Counted from the stretch's first letter, positions 22,330 to 31,742 are shown. The stretch: 64,000 nt of DNA from Osedax symbiont Rs1 (GCA_000416275.1 ASZJ01000114.1:9888-73887); one strand, 5' to 3'. The notes: generated from the sequence alone by a model not told the origin. Made by a program: numbers and translations.

Positions 22330-23364
22330 TTAGTTGTGTTTGTGCAGCGCCTCATTCAGTTCTATCGCAGACTGGTTGGTCTTTACTTCAATACGGCCGG
22401 TTTGCGAGTTGCGACGAAACAGTAAGTCAGACTTGCCAGCGAGTTCAGAGGCTTTGACTTTGCAAAGTTGCTTGTTATTTTCATCTAAGATAGAAACCTT
22501 AGCCCCGGCAGTTACATACAATCCCGCTTCAATAGTGCAGCGATCACCGAGGGGTATACCAGTACCTGCATTGGCTCCTAATAAGCAATTTTCACCGACT
22601 GAAATCACCACGTTGTTGCCCCCCGATAGGGTTCCCATGGTGGATGCGCTGCCGCCGATATCAGTACCGTTTCCTATCACTACACCGGCAGAAATACGCC
22701 CTTCAATCATGCTGACGCCTAAGGTGCCGGCATTAAAGTTAATAAAACCTTCGTGCATCACCGTAGTGCCTTCACCGACATGGGCACCTAACCTTACTCG
22801 AGAGGCATCTCCAATACGTATCCCTGTAGGTACGACGTAATTGCTCATTTTCGGGAATTTGTCGACCGATAATACATCGAGTATTCGACCGGCAGCGCGA
22901 GCTGCTAGCTGTCGCTTTGGTAAGTCTTCAAGGGATACAGCACCTTCACTGGTCCAGGCGACGTTTGGCAGTAGCGCAAATTGACCGGTTAGATCGATAG
23001 CGTGTGGCTGTACTAAGCGCGAGGACAGTAAAGTTAGTTTTAAATAGGCTTCTGGAGTACTGGCGGGTGCAGAATCTGTGGCTAATAGGGTAACCACCAT
23101 CGGTTGAGTAGAACCTCTGAGCGCTTCAACCACTGCTATTTGCTCTCTGTCATCTATCTCTAACAGGGCTTTTTGCAAGTCTTTTAATTGCGCCTGACAG
23201 ATTTCAATCGCGGCATCGGTACCGGCCTCATAACCGATACACTGGCCTACGGCGTCGATCAATGCTGTTGGTGGGTTAAGCAGTGGCTGGTTGTAATAGA
23301 CTTCTAACCAATCTCCGTTTGAAGATTGGGTACCGATACCTATACCAAATGCAAAAAAACTCAT
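22330..23364 (-). CDS. dapD: Tetrahydrodipicolinate N-succinyltransferase
   Basis: Transfers succinyl from succinyl-CoA to tetrahydrodipicolinate in the succinylase branch of lysine synthesis. The 344 residues match the long Pseudomonas-type DapD: an N-terminal domain beginning with FAFGIGIGTQ and NPPTALIDAVG, then a left-handed parallel beta-helix with hexapeptide repeats (about 175-290). The ATG is preceded by a strong AAGGAG. It lies downstream of dapC and the ArsC-like gene, the order seen in pseudomonads. Confidence 0.95.
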   Translation of the reverse strand: MSFFAFGIGIGTQSSNGDWLEVYYNQPLLNPPTALIDAVGQCIGYEAGTDAAIEICQAQLKDLQKALLEIDDREQIAVVEALRGSTQPMVVTLLATDSAPASTPEAYLKLTLLSSRLVQPHAIDLTGQFALLPNVAWTSEGAVSLEDLPKRQLAARAAGRILDVLSVDKFPKMSNYVVPTGIRIGDASRVRLGAHVGEGTTVMHEGFINFNAGTLGVSMIEGRISAGVVIGNGTDIGGSASTMGTLSGGNNVVISVGENCLLGANAGTGIPLGDRCTIEAGLYVTAGAKVSILDENNKQLCKVKASELAGKSDLLFRRNSQTGRIEVKTNQSAIELNEALHKHN

Positions 23365-23407
23365 ATTACTCTCCTTAAGCTGATAATTATTTCAATTCAG
23401 TCGCCGC

Positions 23408-23761
23408 TTACTTGGCAGCGAAAATTTCTTGGTATTGATCCGCTTTGAAACCAACTAATAGCTGGTTGTCGGTCTCTAATACTGGGCGCTTGATCATCGC
23501 GGGGTGGGCGATCATTAAATCGATCGCTGTTTGTTGATTGATACCGCTTTTAACGGCCTCGCTCTGCTGGCGCCAAGTGGTGCCGCGTTTATTCAGTAAA
23601 ACCTGCCAGTCTTGGCTAACTAAAAATTGCTCGATTAGGCTTTTGTCGATGCCATCCACGCGATAATCGTGAAAGTTATAGGCAATGTTTTGGTTTTCTA
23701 GCCATTTTTTGGCCTTTTTAATACTGTCGCAATTTTTGATCCCGTATAGCGTAACTTTCAT
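23408..23761 (-). CDS. ArsC-family (YffB/Spx-type) reductase-like protein
   Basis: A 117-residue thioredoxin-fold protein of the ArsC/Spx family. It starts with the fold's first strand and a single N-terminal cysteine in GIKNCDSIKKA (Cys 10), lacks a CxxC pair, and carries the family sequence KRPVLE and a cis-Pro region near residue 90. A true arsenate reductase is unlikely in this setting; the gene sits between dapC and dapD in many pseudomonads. Its start overlaps the dapC stop by one base (TAATG), so the two are translationally coupled. Confidence 0.85.
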   Translation of the reverse strand: MKVTLYGIKNCDSIKKAKKWLENQNIAYNFHDYRVDGIDKSLIEQFLVSQDWQVLLNKRGTTWRQQSEAVKSGINQQTAIDLMIAHPAMIKRPVLETDNQLLVGFKADQYQEIFAAK

Positions 23762-24972
23762 TATGACTTCCCTGACTGCGGTAGGCTTTCGACAAATTTT
23801 CTAATTCGGTGTGCTCCCGCTACACACTCTTCTAAACTGGAGACTAATGCCATGCGCAGATAATTTTTACCGGGGATTTTACCTTCTATAGCGCGGGATA
23901 AGTAGCTGCCTGGCAATGTGGTTAAATGTTGCTGAGCATATAAATCGCGGGCAAATATTTCGTCATCAATCGGCGTCTTTAGCCATAAATAGAAACCGGC
24001 ATCCGGCTGTTTAACCTCTAAAACCGGGGCTAAAATCTCAATCACTTGGGCAAATTTTTCTCGATACATGTCTCTGTTTTGCAAAACATGAGCTTCATCG
24101 GACCAGGCGGCGATCGAGGCATACTGGTGCTGAATCGGCATTGCGCAACCATGGTAGGTGCGATATTTCAAAAATGGCAGTAATAATTTACTATCACCGG
24201 CAACAAAGCCAGAGCGCATTCCGGGTAAGTTAGAGCGTTTTGATAAACTGTGCATGACCACACAGCGATGATAATCATTGCGGCCAAGTAGCGCGCAAGC
24301 TTGTAATAAACCAACTGGAGGAGCTGTTTCATCAAAGTAAATTTCTGAATAACATTCATCGCTGACCAAAATGAAATCATATTTGTCAGCTAAGTTAATC
24401 AGTTTTTTTAAGGTGGCTAAATCAGTCACCGAGCCGGTTGGGTTGCTTGGCGAACAAATAAATAACACTTGGCAACGCAGCCATACATCCGCAGATACAG
24501 CATCGTAATCGGGAATGAAATTGTTTTCACTGTAACAATTTAGGTAGTGAGGTTGGGCTCCCGCTAAATATGCAGCACCTTCATAAATTTGATAGAAGGG
24601 GTTGGGGCAGACCACTAAGGCGTCCTTTTTGCGGGTAACTGCCGCTTGAATAAAAGCGAAAATGGCCTCTCTTGTGCCATTGACCGGAACAACGTTAGTT
24701 TCTGCAGTTAAGCTATTCTCTGCTAAATGGAATCTTTTTTGACACCAAGCAGCAATGCATTGACTGAGTTCTGGAATCCCCTTGGTGGTCGGGTATTTAC
24801 CTAAAGAAGCGATATTATCAATGATGGTTTGCACTACAAACGCGGGCGATTGGTGTTGGGGTTCGCCAATCGAAAAAGCAATATGATCGAGTTTTACTGG
24901 GGTCACACTGGCCTTGAGATCAGCAAGCTTTTCAAAAGGGTAAGGTTGTAACTGTAATAACTCTGAATTCAT
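23761..24972 (-). CDS. dapC: Succinyldiaminopimelate transaminase
   Basis: PLP-dependent class I/II aminotransferase that forms N-succinyl-diaminopimelate from the keto precursor with glutamate. The 403 residues begin with PYPFEKL and the DHIAFSIGEP segment; they contain NGTREAIF, the SPSNPTG loop, and the PLP-binding lysine in MHSLSKRSNLPGMR. It leads the dapC/ArsC-like/dapD/dapE series on the minus strand, which gives good support for the specific substrate within a broad family. Confidence 0.92.
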   Translation of the reverse strand: MNSELLQLQPYPFEKLADLKASVTPVKLDHIAFSIGEPQHQSPAFVVQTIIDNIASLGKYPTTKGIPELSQCIAAWCQKRFHLAENSLTAETNVVPVNGTREAIFAFIQAAVTRKKDALVVCPNPFYQIYEGAAYLAGAQPHYLNCYSENNFIPDYDAVSADVWLRCQVLFICSPSNPTGSVTDLATLKKLINLADKYDFILVSDECYSEIYFDETAPPVGLLQACALLGRNDYHRCVVMHSLSKRSNLPGMRSGFVAGDSKLLLPFLKYRTYHGCAMPIQHQYASIAAWSDEAHVLQNRDMYREKFAQVIEILAPVLEVKQPDAGFYLWLKTPIDDEIFARDLYAQQHLTTLPGSYLSRAIEGKIPGKNYLRMALVSSLEECVAGAHRIRKFVESLPQSGKS

Positions 24973-25104
24973 GGTGTGCCTCGATAATATGCAGTTTAGG
25001 GGGTCGGCGAATGTCTAATAATCGCTGATCATGCGTTGCAAATAGCCGCAGATTATAGCGCAGTAGTGGTTAACTGAATACTCTGAAAAAGCCTGCTTAG
25101 TTTT

Positions 25105-25166
25105 AAAAGCTAAAAGCTAAAAGCTAAAAGTTACAAGCTACAAGTTAAGAGCTACAACTTAAGAGC
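25105..25166 (+). repeat. Heptamer tandem repeats at the M50 gene end
   Basis: Four AAAAGCT-type heptamers are followed by AAGTTAC/AAGCTAC-like heptamers, running into the stop codon of the M50 protease gene. The same heptamer recurs in a longer array at 29090-29253. Confidence 0.8.
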
Positions 25167-26241
25167 CAAGCACTTTCATTGGCATACTCAGTATCGGGTC
25201 ATCTTGGCTGGCGACAATCATAATAATTGCAATCAATAAACCCGCGGTAGCAAGATACCAAACAGTTGAGAAAATTTGCCCGTATCTGTCCAGGGGAAGC
25301 AAGTGACTGTTGTGCCGAGTGCGCCATTCAAAAAGAACTTCTACGCTGCCAATCAACAGCATAATAGCGAGTAAGTTTAAATGGTAGATAAAACTAAAAT
25401 AGACACCGACAGCAGCAGCTACGGCACACAGTGCAATACCTGTCACTGAGTTCACCGAGAAGCTAATGCTTTTTAATATATGTCCGCCATCCAAGGGTAG
25501 TACAGGCAATAAGTTAAATAGATTTAACAGCGCATTTAGAGAGGCTAAGGCGGCAAAAAAAGGTAGATCCGTGATCCAGTAAGCTATTAGAGCGACGATT
25601 GATAAAAGCAAACCGAAGGTGGGGCCCATGATCGAAATAACCACATCTTGCCAGCGGGTGTTAATCTTGCCATCGCTCAGTGCTAACCCTCCTAAAAAAG
25701 GGATTAAATAAATACCCTTAGTCGGCATTTTGAAGTATTTCATGGCGCGAATGTGGCCGTATTCATGAAACACTAAACAGCCGATCAGCGCGAGCGCGAA
25801 CTCGATCGAAAATAGCCAGCTGTACGCCGCTAAACTTGCTCCGGCGAAGAGGACTTTTATCGCCTTGGCGCTTTTAAAGAGCTTTAGCGCTAAGGATCCC
25901 ATCCCGACTAGGCTAAATTTTGTCTTGACTAGCGGTTTTACCACCGGTATTTGCTGTTCAATATCGCTGGCGTTGCGACTTCCCGCACTGGTTGGTTGCC
26001 CGTTGATTAACAGTTGATGTTCAATTAAAAAAGGCTGCCACGTCAAATCGATATCCAGTTTACATTCGAATTTTAACTCGCCATTTAGCAGTTGAAAGTG
26101 GTGGCTGTGCGCGGTGCTTTGCTCGCTGCTGGCATTTTGCTGAGCGACTAGCTGGTTGTCCCAGTAGAGTTGTTGCCATCCGGCCATTGATCCCTCAAGG
26201 CGTAAGGGTTTACCTAAACATTCAATGACTAATAGTTCCAC
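25159..26241 (-). CDS. M50-family (site-2-protease-like) membrane metallopeptidase
   Basis: Predicted intramembrane zinc protease. The 360 residues have a soluble beta-rich N-terminal domain (about 1-105) not found in the minimal family, then several membrane helices, with the zinc motif HEYGH (His 159, Glu 160, His 163) in one helix and the second ligand in LPVLPLDGGH (Asp 251) in another. The start is GTG, preceded by AGGAAAA. Its natural substrate is unknown; no anti-sigma factor or partner gene lies next to it. Its 3' end is covered by heptamer repeats. Confidence 0.88.
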   Translation of the reverse strand: MELLVIECLGKPLRLEGSMAGWQQLYWDNQLVAQQNASSEQSTAHSHHFQLLNGELKFECKLDIDLTWQPFLIEHQLLINGQPTSAGSRNASDIEQQIPVVKPLVKTKFSLVGMGSLALKLFKSAKAIKVLFAGASLAAYSWLFSIEFALALIGCLVFHEYGHIRAMKYFKMPTKGIYLIPFLGGLALSDGKINTRWQDVVISIMGPTFGLLLSIVALIAYWITDLPFFAALASLNALLNLFNLLPVLPLDGGHILKSISFSVNSVTGIALCAVAAAVGVYFSFIYHLNLLAIMLLIGSVEVLFEWRTRHNSHLLPLDRYGQIFSTVWYLATAGLLIAIIMIVASQDDPILSMPMKVLGS

Positions 26242-26393
26242 TTAATTTTCCTGCAAGAATCGATTAATTTGGCGGGCTTGATTGTAGCGTATTTTCAGTT
26301 AAATTAGCTGTTTTTTTACACATTGCACTCTGGGAGCATTTACTATTTAAAAAGTTTCTATATTATCGAATTTATTGACTAAATAGATTGTTA

Positions 26394-26553
26394 CCTGAAT
26401 CCGTGACTTCAAAGTGAATACAGAGTGTAAGATATTGGTTTTATGGTGGAATTGAAAAATCTTAGCTGCACCCGTAGGTTCAGCGGGCATTTTTCGAACC
26501 GCCGTATAATCAAAAGCTTGCGCTATGTGGTGCTGTGAAGCCACTGATTGAGG
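26394..26553 (-). mobile_element. MITE-like family 1, copy B (complete)
   Basis: A 160-base element that starts CCTGAATCCGTGACTTC and ends GAAGCCACTGATTGAGG, in reverse orientation to copy C with which it shares almost its whole length. It is flanked by a perfect 5-base duplication TGTTA (26389-26393 and 26554-26558). It lies in the divergent gap between the M50 and MFS genes. Confidence 0.85.
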
Positions 26554-26735
26554 TGTTAGTCAACAGCCGCTTTTTCTTGGTTAGAGCTCTATTAAGACGC
26601 TATTAAATACCTCGAAACTTAGCTGGTTTTTTGTGCTAGAATCTGGTAGCGAGTCATGATGTTTTTACTTTTTAATAACCTGTAAGTGCGGTACCTGTTT
26701 TACATTTAAAACCCAATACTGTTGAGAGCTTCCCT

Positions 26736-29078
26736 ATGGGTACTACATTTTTTTCACTAATATCCCTGTTTGCCAGCTGCTTTATTTTAATGATGGGCAA
26801 TGGACTGATTAACGTGCTGTTGCCGGTGAAAATGGAACTGGCACGTCTAAGTACCGATACCATCGGTTTAGTGCTATCACTTTACTATGTGGGGATGTTG
26901 GTAGGGGCTGTCTACAGTAAATATTTAATTCAACGCGCTGGGCACGTGCGCGTGTTTGCCGGGTGTGTTGCGCTAGGTGCCGTCAGTATTCTACTCTGCA
27001 GTTTCGATACCGATCCTATTTTGTGGGGGGCTATGCGCATTGTGATCGGTTTTTGCAATGCCTGCGCCTATACAGCGATGGAGAGTTGGCTGAGCGATAG
27101 CTCGACCAAAGAGAGCCGAGGGAAAGTACTTGCCGCCTACAATGCGGTGGTGTTGAGTGGCTTATTTGTCGGGCAATTTTTGTTAAATGTAGCAGCACCT
27201 GCTGACAGTACCTTGTTCGTGCTTGGCGGGATTTTGCTTTGTTTGGCGGTCATACCTATCGCTTTGAGCAAACATTCTGGTCCGGTGATTGAAGATGTAA
27301 CCCCGATGTCAATCAGCACACTGCTTAAAATATCTCCCTTAGGTGTGGTTTGTTGTGTTGCAGGGGGACTCATTTACGCGGCATTATTTAACATGTTACC
27401 GGTCTTTGCTAAAACTTATGGGATAGTGGACCTACAGTTAACCTACTATATGGGAGCGGCTATTTTTGGCGCTTTTATTTTTCAGTTCCCAGTGGGCTAT
27501 CTGTCAGATAAATATGATCGGCGTTCCGTTATTTGCGTATTGTTGCTTATCTCTGCGGGGGTTGGGGTGATAGCGACGATTGTCGCGCCTTTTCAATTAG
27601 AGTGGCCACTGTTTGTCGCAACCGCACTAACCACTGGGATCATCGCCTGTTTGTACCCTCTTAGTATTTCGGAAGCTTTTGATAAACTGAAACAGAATGA
27701 AATGGTAGCGGCGATGGGAAGTATGATTTTGGGGTTTGCTATAGGGGGAGTGCTCGGCCCCTATTCTGCCTCGCTGGTGATGGGAGTGTTTGGTAATAAT
27801 TCGCTATTTTATTTTTTAGCCGTGGTGCAACTACTACTCGCGGGCTTTGTCATGTATCGAATGAGTGTCAGTAAGGCGTTACCCATTGAGCAACAGGAGA
27901 GCTTCGTTATGCAAGGGGCTGCGATTGCAGCGCTGGTGGATTTAGATCCACGAACTGAATATGTGCCGGTTGTGCAGCAACTTAGTCAAGAGGCGCAAAC
28001 AGCGATTAGTATTGCAGAAACAGATCAAGGCGCCGCTGTTAATATGGCGCGAGCGATTGCCGTTAATCAACCTGAACGCGCAGTGGAAATGGCGAGTGCA
28101 CTTGCGTCGGTGCCGGGAATTGATGTGTTGCGCTTGTATGAAGTAATGCAACAAGCCCTGCCTTATCGAATTATGGAAGTGACTAGGGCAATAGTAGCCA
28201 CTAAGCCGGAGCTCGCGTATGAATTGATCCAAAAATTAGCGACATCTCATCCTGATCGAGTGGTCTCTGTCGCGGCGGAAATTGGTCATGCTCACCCAGA
28301 ACTGCGTGTAGATATGGCGAAAGTAGCGGTGGAATCTGCGCCTGAATCCGCTATCCAAGTGGCGGAATACTATGCTCAAGTTGTATTGGATGAGCGAGAG
28401 GGGTTGCGTCCTGCCGATGAGGCTGAAGATACCAGTGAGCAAGATGTGGTTGATATCGCCACGCAAATTTGGGATGCGGGCCCAGACAAAGCACTTGACG
28501 TAGCGGTGAAGCTTGCCGAAGTTGTCCCGGAAAGTGCGGTCTATCTGACCGCTGAACTGGCTGAAAGTATTGTTGAAACAGATAGAGAAACGCCAATAGT
28601 TACTGATGATAGTAGTGCAGACGTCAGTTTAGAGACAGTCTATCAAGAGGCGATAGAGATGGATGCGGCAATGGACTTGCTACAGCGGATGACCGAAGCT
28701 GCTCCAGAGAGCGCGATGGATTTAGCCGAAGCGGTGGTTGAAGCGGTACCTGAAAGTGCCGGGGTAATCGCAGCGGAGTTGATTAATCATCTAAGTGAAG
28801 ATCTACCGAGCGTCGCGAATGTCGATGCAGACGCTAAGATGGCGAGAGCCCATCAGGCAGCTATTAATACCGATGTAGCCATTGATCTCGTGCAACGCTT
28901 ATCAAAAGTAGCCCCTGAAAACACCACTGATGTTGCCGCGGCAGTGGTGGAAGCTATCCCTGAATCGGCCTCTTTACTGTTAGATAATATCAGTGCCGGT
29001 AAAGAGTCGGAAGAGGGAGAGTGGGTGACGATGTTAACGCAAGCACCTAAGGAAATTGCTGATTTGAGTAATACCTAG
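26736..29078 (+). CDS. MFS transporter with a long repetitive C-terminal domain
   Basis: Residues 1 to about 385 form a 12-helix major facilitator of the YcaD/UMF group, with the loop motif GYLSDKYDRR between helices. Unlike ordinary members (about 380-420 residues), it continues for about 390 more. This tail is helical and built of degenerate units around A-x-E-x-x-PE-S/R-A-x-x-x-A; two units (about 645-690 and 710-755) are near duplicates. The tail is acidic, has no membrane segment and is probably cytoplasmic. Substrate and tail function are unknown. It is followed directly by a heptamer repeat array. Confidence 0.82.
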   Translation: MGTTFFSLISLFASCFILMMGNGLINVLLPVKMELARLSTDTIGLVLSLYYVGMLVGAVYSKYLIQRAGHVRVFAGCVALGAVSILLCSFDTDPILWGAMRIVIGFCNACAYTAMESWLSDSSTKESRGKVLAAYNAVVLSGLFVGQFLLNVAAPADSTLFVLGGILLCLAVIPIALSKHSGPVIEDVTPMSISTLLKISPLGVVCCVAGGLIYAALFNMLPVFAKTYGIVDLQLTYYMGAAIFGAFIFQFPVGYLSDKYDRRSVICVLLLISAGVGVIATIVAPFQLEWPLFVATALTTGIIACLYPLSISEAFDKLKQNEMVAAMGSMILGFAIGGVLGPYSASLVMGVFGNNSLFYFLAVVQLLLAGFVMYRMSVSKALPIEQQESFVMQGAAIAALVDLDPRTEYVPVVQQLSQEAQTAISIAETDQGAAVNMARAIAVNQPERAVEMASALASVPGIDVLRLYEVMQQALPYRIMEVTRAIVATKPELAYELIQKLATSHPDRVVSVAAEIGHAHPELRVDMAKVAVESAPESAIQVAEYYAQVVLDEREGLRPADEAEDTSEQDVVDIATQIWDAGPDKALDVAVKLAEVVPESAVYLTAELAESIVETDRETPIVTDDSSADVSLETVYQEAIEMDAAMDLLQRMTEAAPESAMDLAEAVVEAVPESAGVIAAELINHLSEDLPSVANVDADAKMARAHQAAINTDVAIDLVQRLSKVAPENTTDVAAAVVEAIPESASLLLDNISAGKESEEGEWVTMLTQAPKEIADLSNT

Positions 29079-29089
29079 GTCAGGTAATA

Positions 29090-29253
29090 GTTACAAGCTG
29101 CAAGTTACAAGTTACAAGTTACAAGTTACAAGTTACAAGCTACAAGTTACAAGTTACAAGTTACAAGCTACAAGTTACAAGTTACAAGCTACAAGCTACA
29201 AGCTACAAGCTTCAAGCTTTAAGCTTTAAGCTTTAAGCTTTGAGCTTTGAGCT
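29090..29253 (+). repeat. Long heptamer tandem repeat array
   Basis: About 23 copies of a 7-base unit, mostly AAGTTAC and AAGCTAC, grading into AAGCTTT and GAGCTTT at the right end. The unit length is not a multiple of three and there is no open frame, so the array is non-coding. A related short array lies at 25105-25166 on the far side of the M50-MFS pair. Confidence 0.92.
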
Positions 29254-29794
29254 ATTTCTTTAAGTGCTGTTTTTCAATATATACATTATTTTGACATCAT
29301 TTAGCGGTAGTATGGATTAGGCTGCTATAGGCATTATTTGGATGAATTTTGTCGTTATGTGTCGTTAATTTGACCTTTATAGATAGTTAAATGTCGCTTT
29401 TAGCTAATTTTCTCGGGTTTTTAGTAGTAGTATTCATAGATAACTTACTGTAAATAGTCGTCTGTAAATAGCTACATTTTAAGTAAGTCTTAACTTTCTG
29501 CAACGCTTAGTGTCGTCAAATATAGGCTTATGCTTGACCTTTGAAGTTGAGTGGATTGACTGCTTGGATGTTCAGGACGAAATATCCAATAATAAGAATA
29601 ATCAATGTTTGGAGCTGGTCGGGCTCAATACTAGTCTACTTTACAAAAGCAAAATTTGCTCAAAAGCTAGCTATCTTGCCGCTAAATATTTTTACTGTTA
29701 GCTTTTTTTAGATTAAAGCTTTTTCGCAAATCAGCGATTCTCGTAAGGTTAAAGGCAGCTCTGACCGGTTTCTGGCGAGTGACAGGGAATTAAC
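29254..29794. other. Region upstream of the GbdR-like gene
   Basis: About 540 AT-rich bases between the heptamer array and the regulator gene. The only frame (29510-29701, 63 codons) has no ribosome binding site or recognisable protein features. It presumably holds the regulator promoter, which I cannot place. Confidence 0.4.
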
Positions 29795-30916
29795 ATGATA
29801 AAGCAGCAACACAATCCGTCTTTAGCAGCAGCGAGCATTAAAACTTCACGCATTGGTTTTTTACTGCTTGGTGACTATTCGATGATCGCGCTAGCTTCCG
29901 CTGTAGAGCCACTGCGCATGGCCAATCAATTATCCGGTAAAGAGCTTTACAGTTGGTATTTAATTAGTGCCGATGGTGGCAGTGTGCAAGCTAGTGACGG
30001 CATGAAAATTCAGGTAGATACTGCCTTATCAAACGCGCCTCCGCTAGATACTTTAATCGTAGCTGGTGGTATTAATATTACCAAAAATTATTCAAAACAA
30101 GAGCTTGCATGGCTGAAAAATTTAGCCAATAAGAATGTTGTGCTAGGCAGTATCTGTACTGGCGCTTACGTTTTAGCAGACGCAGGGTTATTGAATGGTT
30201 ACGAATGTAGCGCTCACTGGGAATACATAGCACCACTGCAAGAGGCCTTTCCAAAAGTAAACTGTAATCGTCGGCTTTTTACTCACGATCGCAATCGACT
30301 CACTTGCTCCGGTGGCGGAGCACCGATGGATATGATGCTGTATATTATTAAACTGCAGCATGGCCGGGCGCTTAGCGGTGCTATTTCAGATATGTTTGTC
30401 TGCGATAGAGTGCGCTCCCAAGGAGATCAACAAAAGGTCCCGCTACGACATTTACTCAGTACCGCCCAACCCAAGTTGGTTGAAATTGTTGAATTAATGG
30501 AAGCGAATATAGAAGAGCCCATTGAACTGGACGAGTTGGCCTGTTTTGTCAGTGTTTCTCGGCGGCAGTTGGAGCGCCTCTTTCATCGCTATTTGAACTG
30601 CACTCCGTCTAGGTATTATCTGCGGTTGCGCTTAGATAGAGCCAGACAGCTGCTCAAGCAAACCACTCTGTCAATTATTGAAGTATCTTCGGCTTGCGGC
30701 TTCGTATCTACACCCCATTTTAGTCGCTGTTATCGCAAACACATTGGGTTTTCACCCAGAGAAGATCGCACCGGCATGTGGACAGATACTAGCTTAGAGA
30801 TAAACACTTTAGAAATGGAGATGTCCGCAGAGGCTTTTGTGGCTAGCTCATCTATAAATACGGTGCTGCGAGCCGCCAGTGCGGAGCCGAGTTTTGCCTC
30901 GATAAGAGTGAGCTGA
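29795..30916 (+). CDS. gbdR: GlxA/GbdR-type AraC-family transcriptional regulator
   Basis: Predicted activator of glycine betaine and dimethylglycine catabolism. The 373 residues comprise a DJ-1/PfpI-like sensor domain (about 18-190, with SICTGAYVLADAGLL around the elbow cysteine) and a C-terminal AraC double helix-turn-helix (about 228-325, with SRRQLERLFHRY and CGFVSTPHFSRCYRKH). The name is given because the family includes GbdR and because gbcA, gbcB, the cho/bet genes and soxBDAG all lie in the same window; CdhR or ArgR-like relatives are possible alternatives. AGGGA precedes the ATG. The unusual tail past 335 is not conserved in the fold. Confidence 0.82.
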   Translation: MIKQQHNPSLAAASIKTSRIGFLLLGDYSMIALASAVEPLRMANQLSGKELYSWYLISADGGSVQASDGMKIQVDTALSNAPPLDTLIVAGGINITKNYSKQELAWLKNLANKNVVLGSICTGAYVLADAGLLNGYECSAHWEYIAPLQEAFPKVNCNRRLFTHDRNRLTCSGGGAPMDMMLYIIKLQHGRALSGAISDMFVCDRVRSQGDQQKVPLRHLLSTAQPKLVEIVELMEANIEEPIELDELACFVSVSRRQLERLFHRYLNCTPSRYYLRLRLDRARQLLKQTTLSIIEVSSACGFVSTPHFSRCYRKHIGFSPREDRTGMWTDTSLEINTLEMEMSAEAFVASSSINTVLRAASAEPSFASIRVS

Positions 30917-31042
30917 TTTTCGGCTGATGTGTCAGAGTACTATTTTGTTGAAGTGAGTAATAAGCACCGCGCGGTTAGCGTGGATGATTGCCTTATAGCC
31001 TCTTGTCATTTTAAGAGAAACGTTGAAATAGCTGGCGTCAGC

Positions 31043-31738
31043 TTATTTAAAATAATCACTTTGGTGATTTCTCATTTGCCTGATAATCCAAGCTTTTCTG
31101 CTTCTGATGTAATAGCTGGCAGGCTGCGCCGAATACTTTATAGGGTTGGGCAGAATAGCGGCGATCGCCGCCGCCTGTTGCCGGTTAAGTTGACTTGCGG
31201 GTGTATTAAACCAATATTTAGCGGCTGCACTGGCGCCAAATGTACCTTTGCCCATCTCAATGCTATTGAGGTAGACCTCTAAAATTCGCTCCTTAGACCA
31301 GAGTAGTTCAATTAAAAGGGTGAACCAAGTCTCAAGTCCTTTACGTATCCAGCTACGCTGCGGCCACAAGAATACGTTTTTAGCGCACTGTTGAGAAATA
31401 GTGCTTGCGCCGCGCAATCGCTTGCCTTTTAAATTGCTGATAAATGCAAATTTAATCGCCGCATAATCGAACCCTGAATGCTCAAAAAAGCGCTGGTCTT
31501 CAGCGCTAATTACCGCTAGTTGTAAATGCTTAGAAATCTTGGATAAAGGTTGCCAAGTATGCTCGATATGAGTGTTTTTAAAGTATTGAATGGCCATTAG
31601 CGGGGTGTAGGGGATCGGGACGAACTTATAGATCAGCACCCACCCAATGCTCAGCGAGACAAATATCAGTACTAGCTTAAGGAGCCAGTAGCGGAGTTTT
31701 TTTAAGAGTGATCTAAGAGATGCTTGCAAAGTTAACAT
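31043..31738 (-). CDS. mtgA: Monofunctional peptidoglycan glycosyltransferase
   Basis: Polymerises lipid II into glycan strands without transpeptidase activity. The 231 residues have one N-terminal membrane helix (about 17-38) and a GT51 domain with AVISAEDQRFFEHSGFD (catalytic Glu 80), GASTISQQCAKNVFLW and the second acidic motif near KERILEVYLNSIEMG. Length fits MtgA. It is convergent with the upstream regulator gene; a small stem AATCAC/GTGATT overlaps its last codons. Confidence 0.94.
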   Translation of the reverse strand: MLTLQASLRSLLKKLRYWLLKLVLIFVSLSIGWVLIYKFVPIPYTPLMAIQYFKNTHIEHTWQPLSKISKHLQLAVISAEDQRFFEHSGFDYAAIKFAFISNLKGKRLRGASTISQQCAKNVFLWPQRSWIRKGLETWFTLLIELLWSKERILEVYLNSIEMGKGTFGASAAAKYWFNTPASQLNRQQAAAIAAILPNPIKYSAQPASYYIRSRKAWIIRQMRNHQSDYFK

Positions 31739-31742
31739 TTGA

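Noticed and set aside
26347-26544. Minus-strand frame in MITE copy B, and a similar one at 58043-58270
   Set aside because: The frames arise from the element sequence and are not conserved between copies, so the elements are non-coding.
27137-28596. Several minus-strand frames opposite the MFS gene
   Set aside because: They mirror the repetitive codon pattern of the sense gene and have no ribosome sites or known motifs.
29090-29253. Possible CRISPR array
   Set aside because: The repeat unit is 7 bases with no spacers and no cas genes nearby; it is a simple tandem repeat.
29510-29701. 63-codon frame upstream of the GbdR-like gene
   Set aside because: No ribosome binding site, no recognisable motif and AT-rich composition like the surrounding non-coding DNA.
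31049-31066. Stem AATCAC/GTGATT as terminator between mtgA and the GbdR-like gene
   Set aside because: It lies inside the last codons of mtgA and has no clear T-run on either strand.
30929-31282. Open frame on the plus strand after the GbdR-like gene
   Set aside because: Most of it is antisense to mtgA, it lacks a good ribosome site and its product has no protein-like features.
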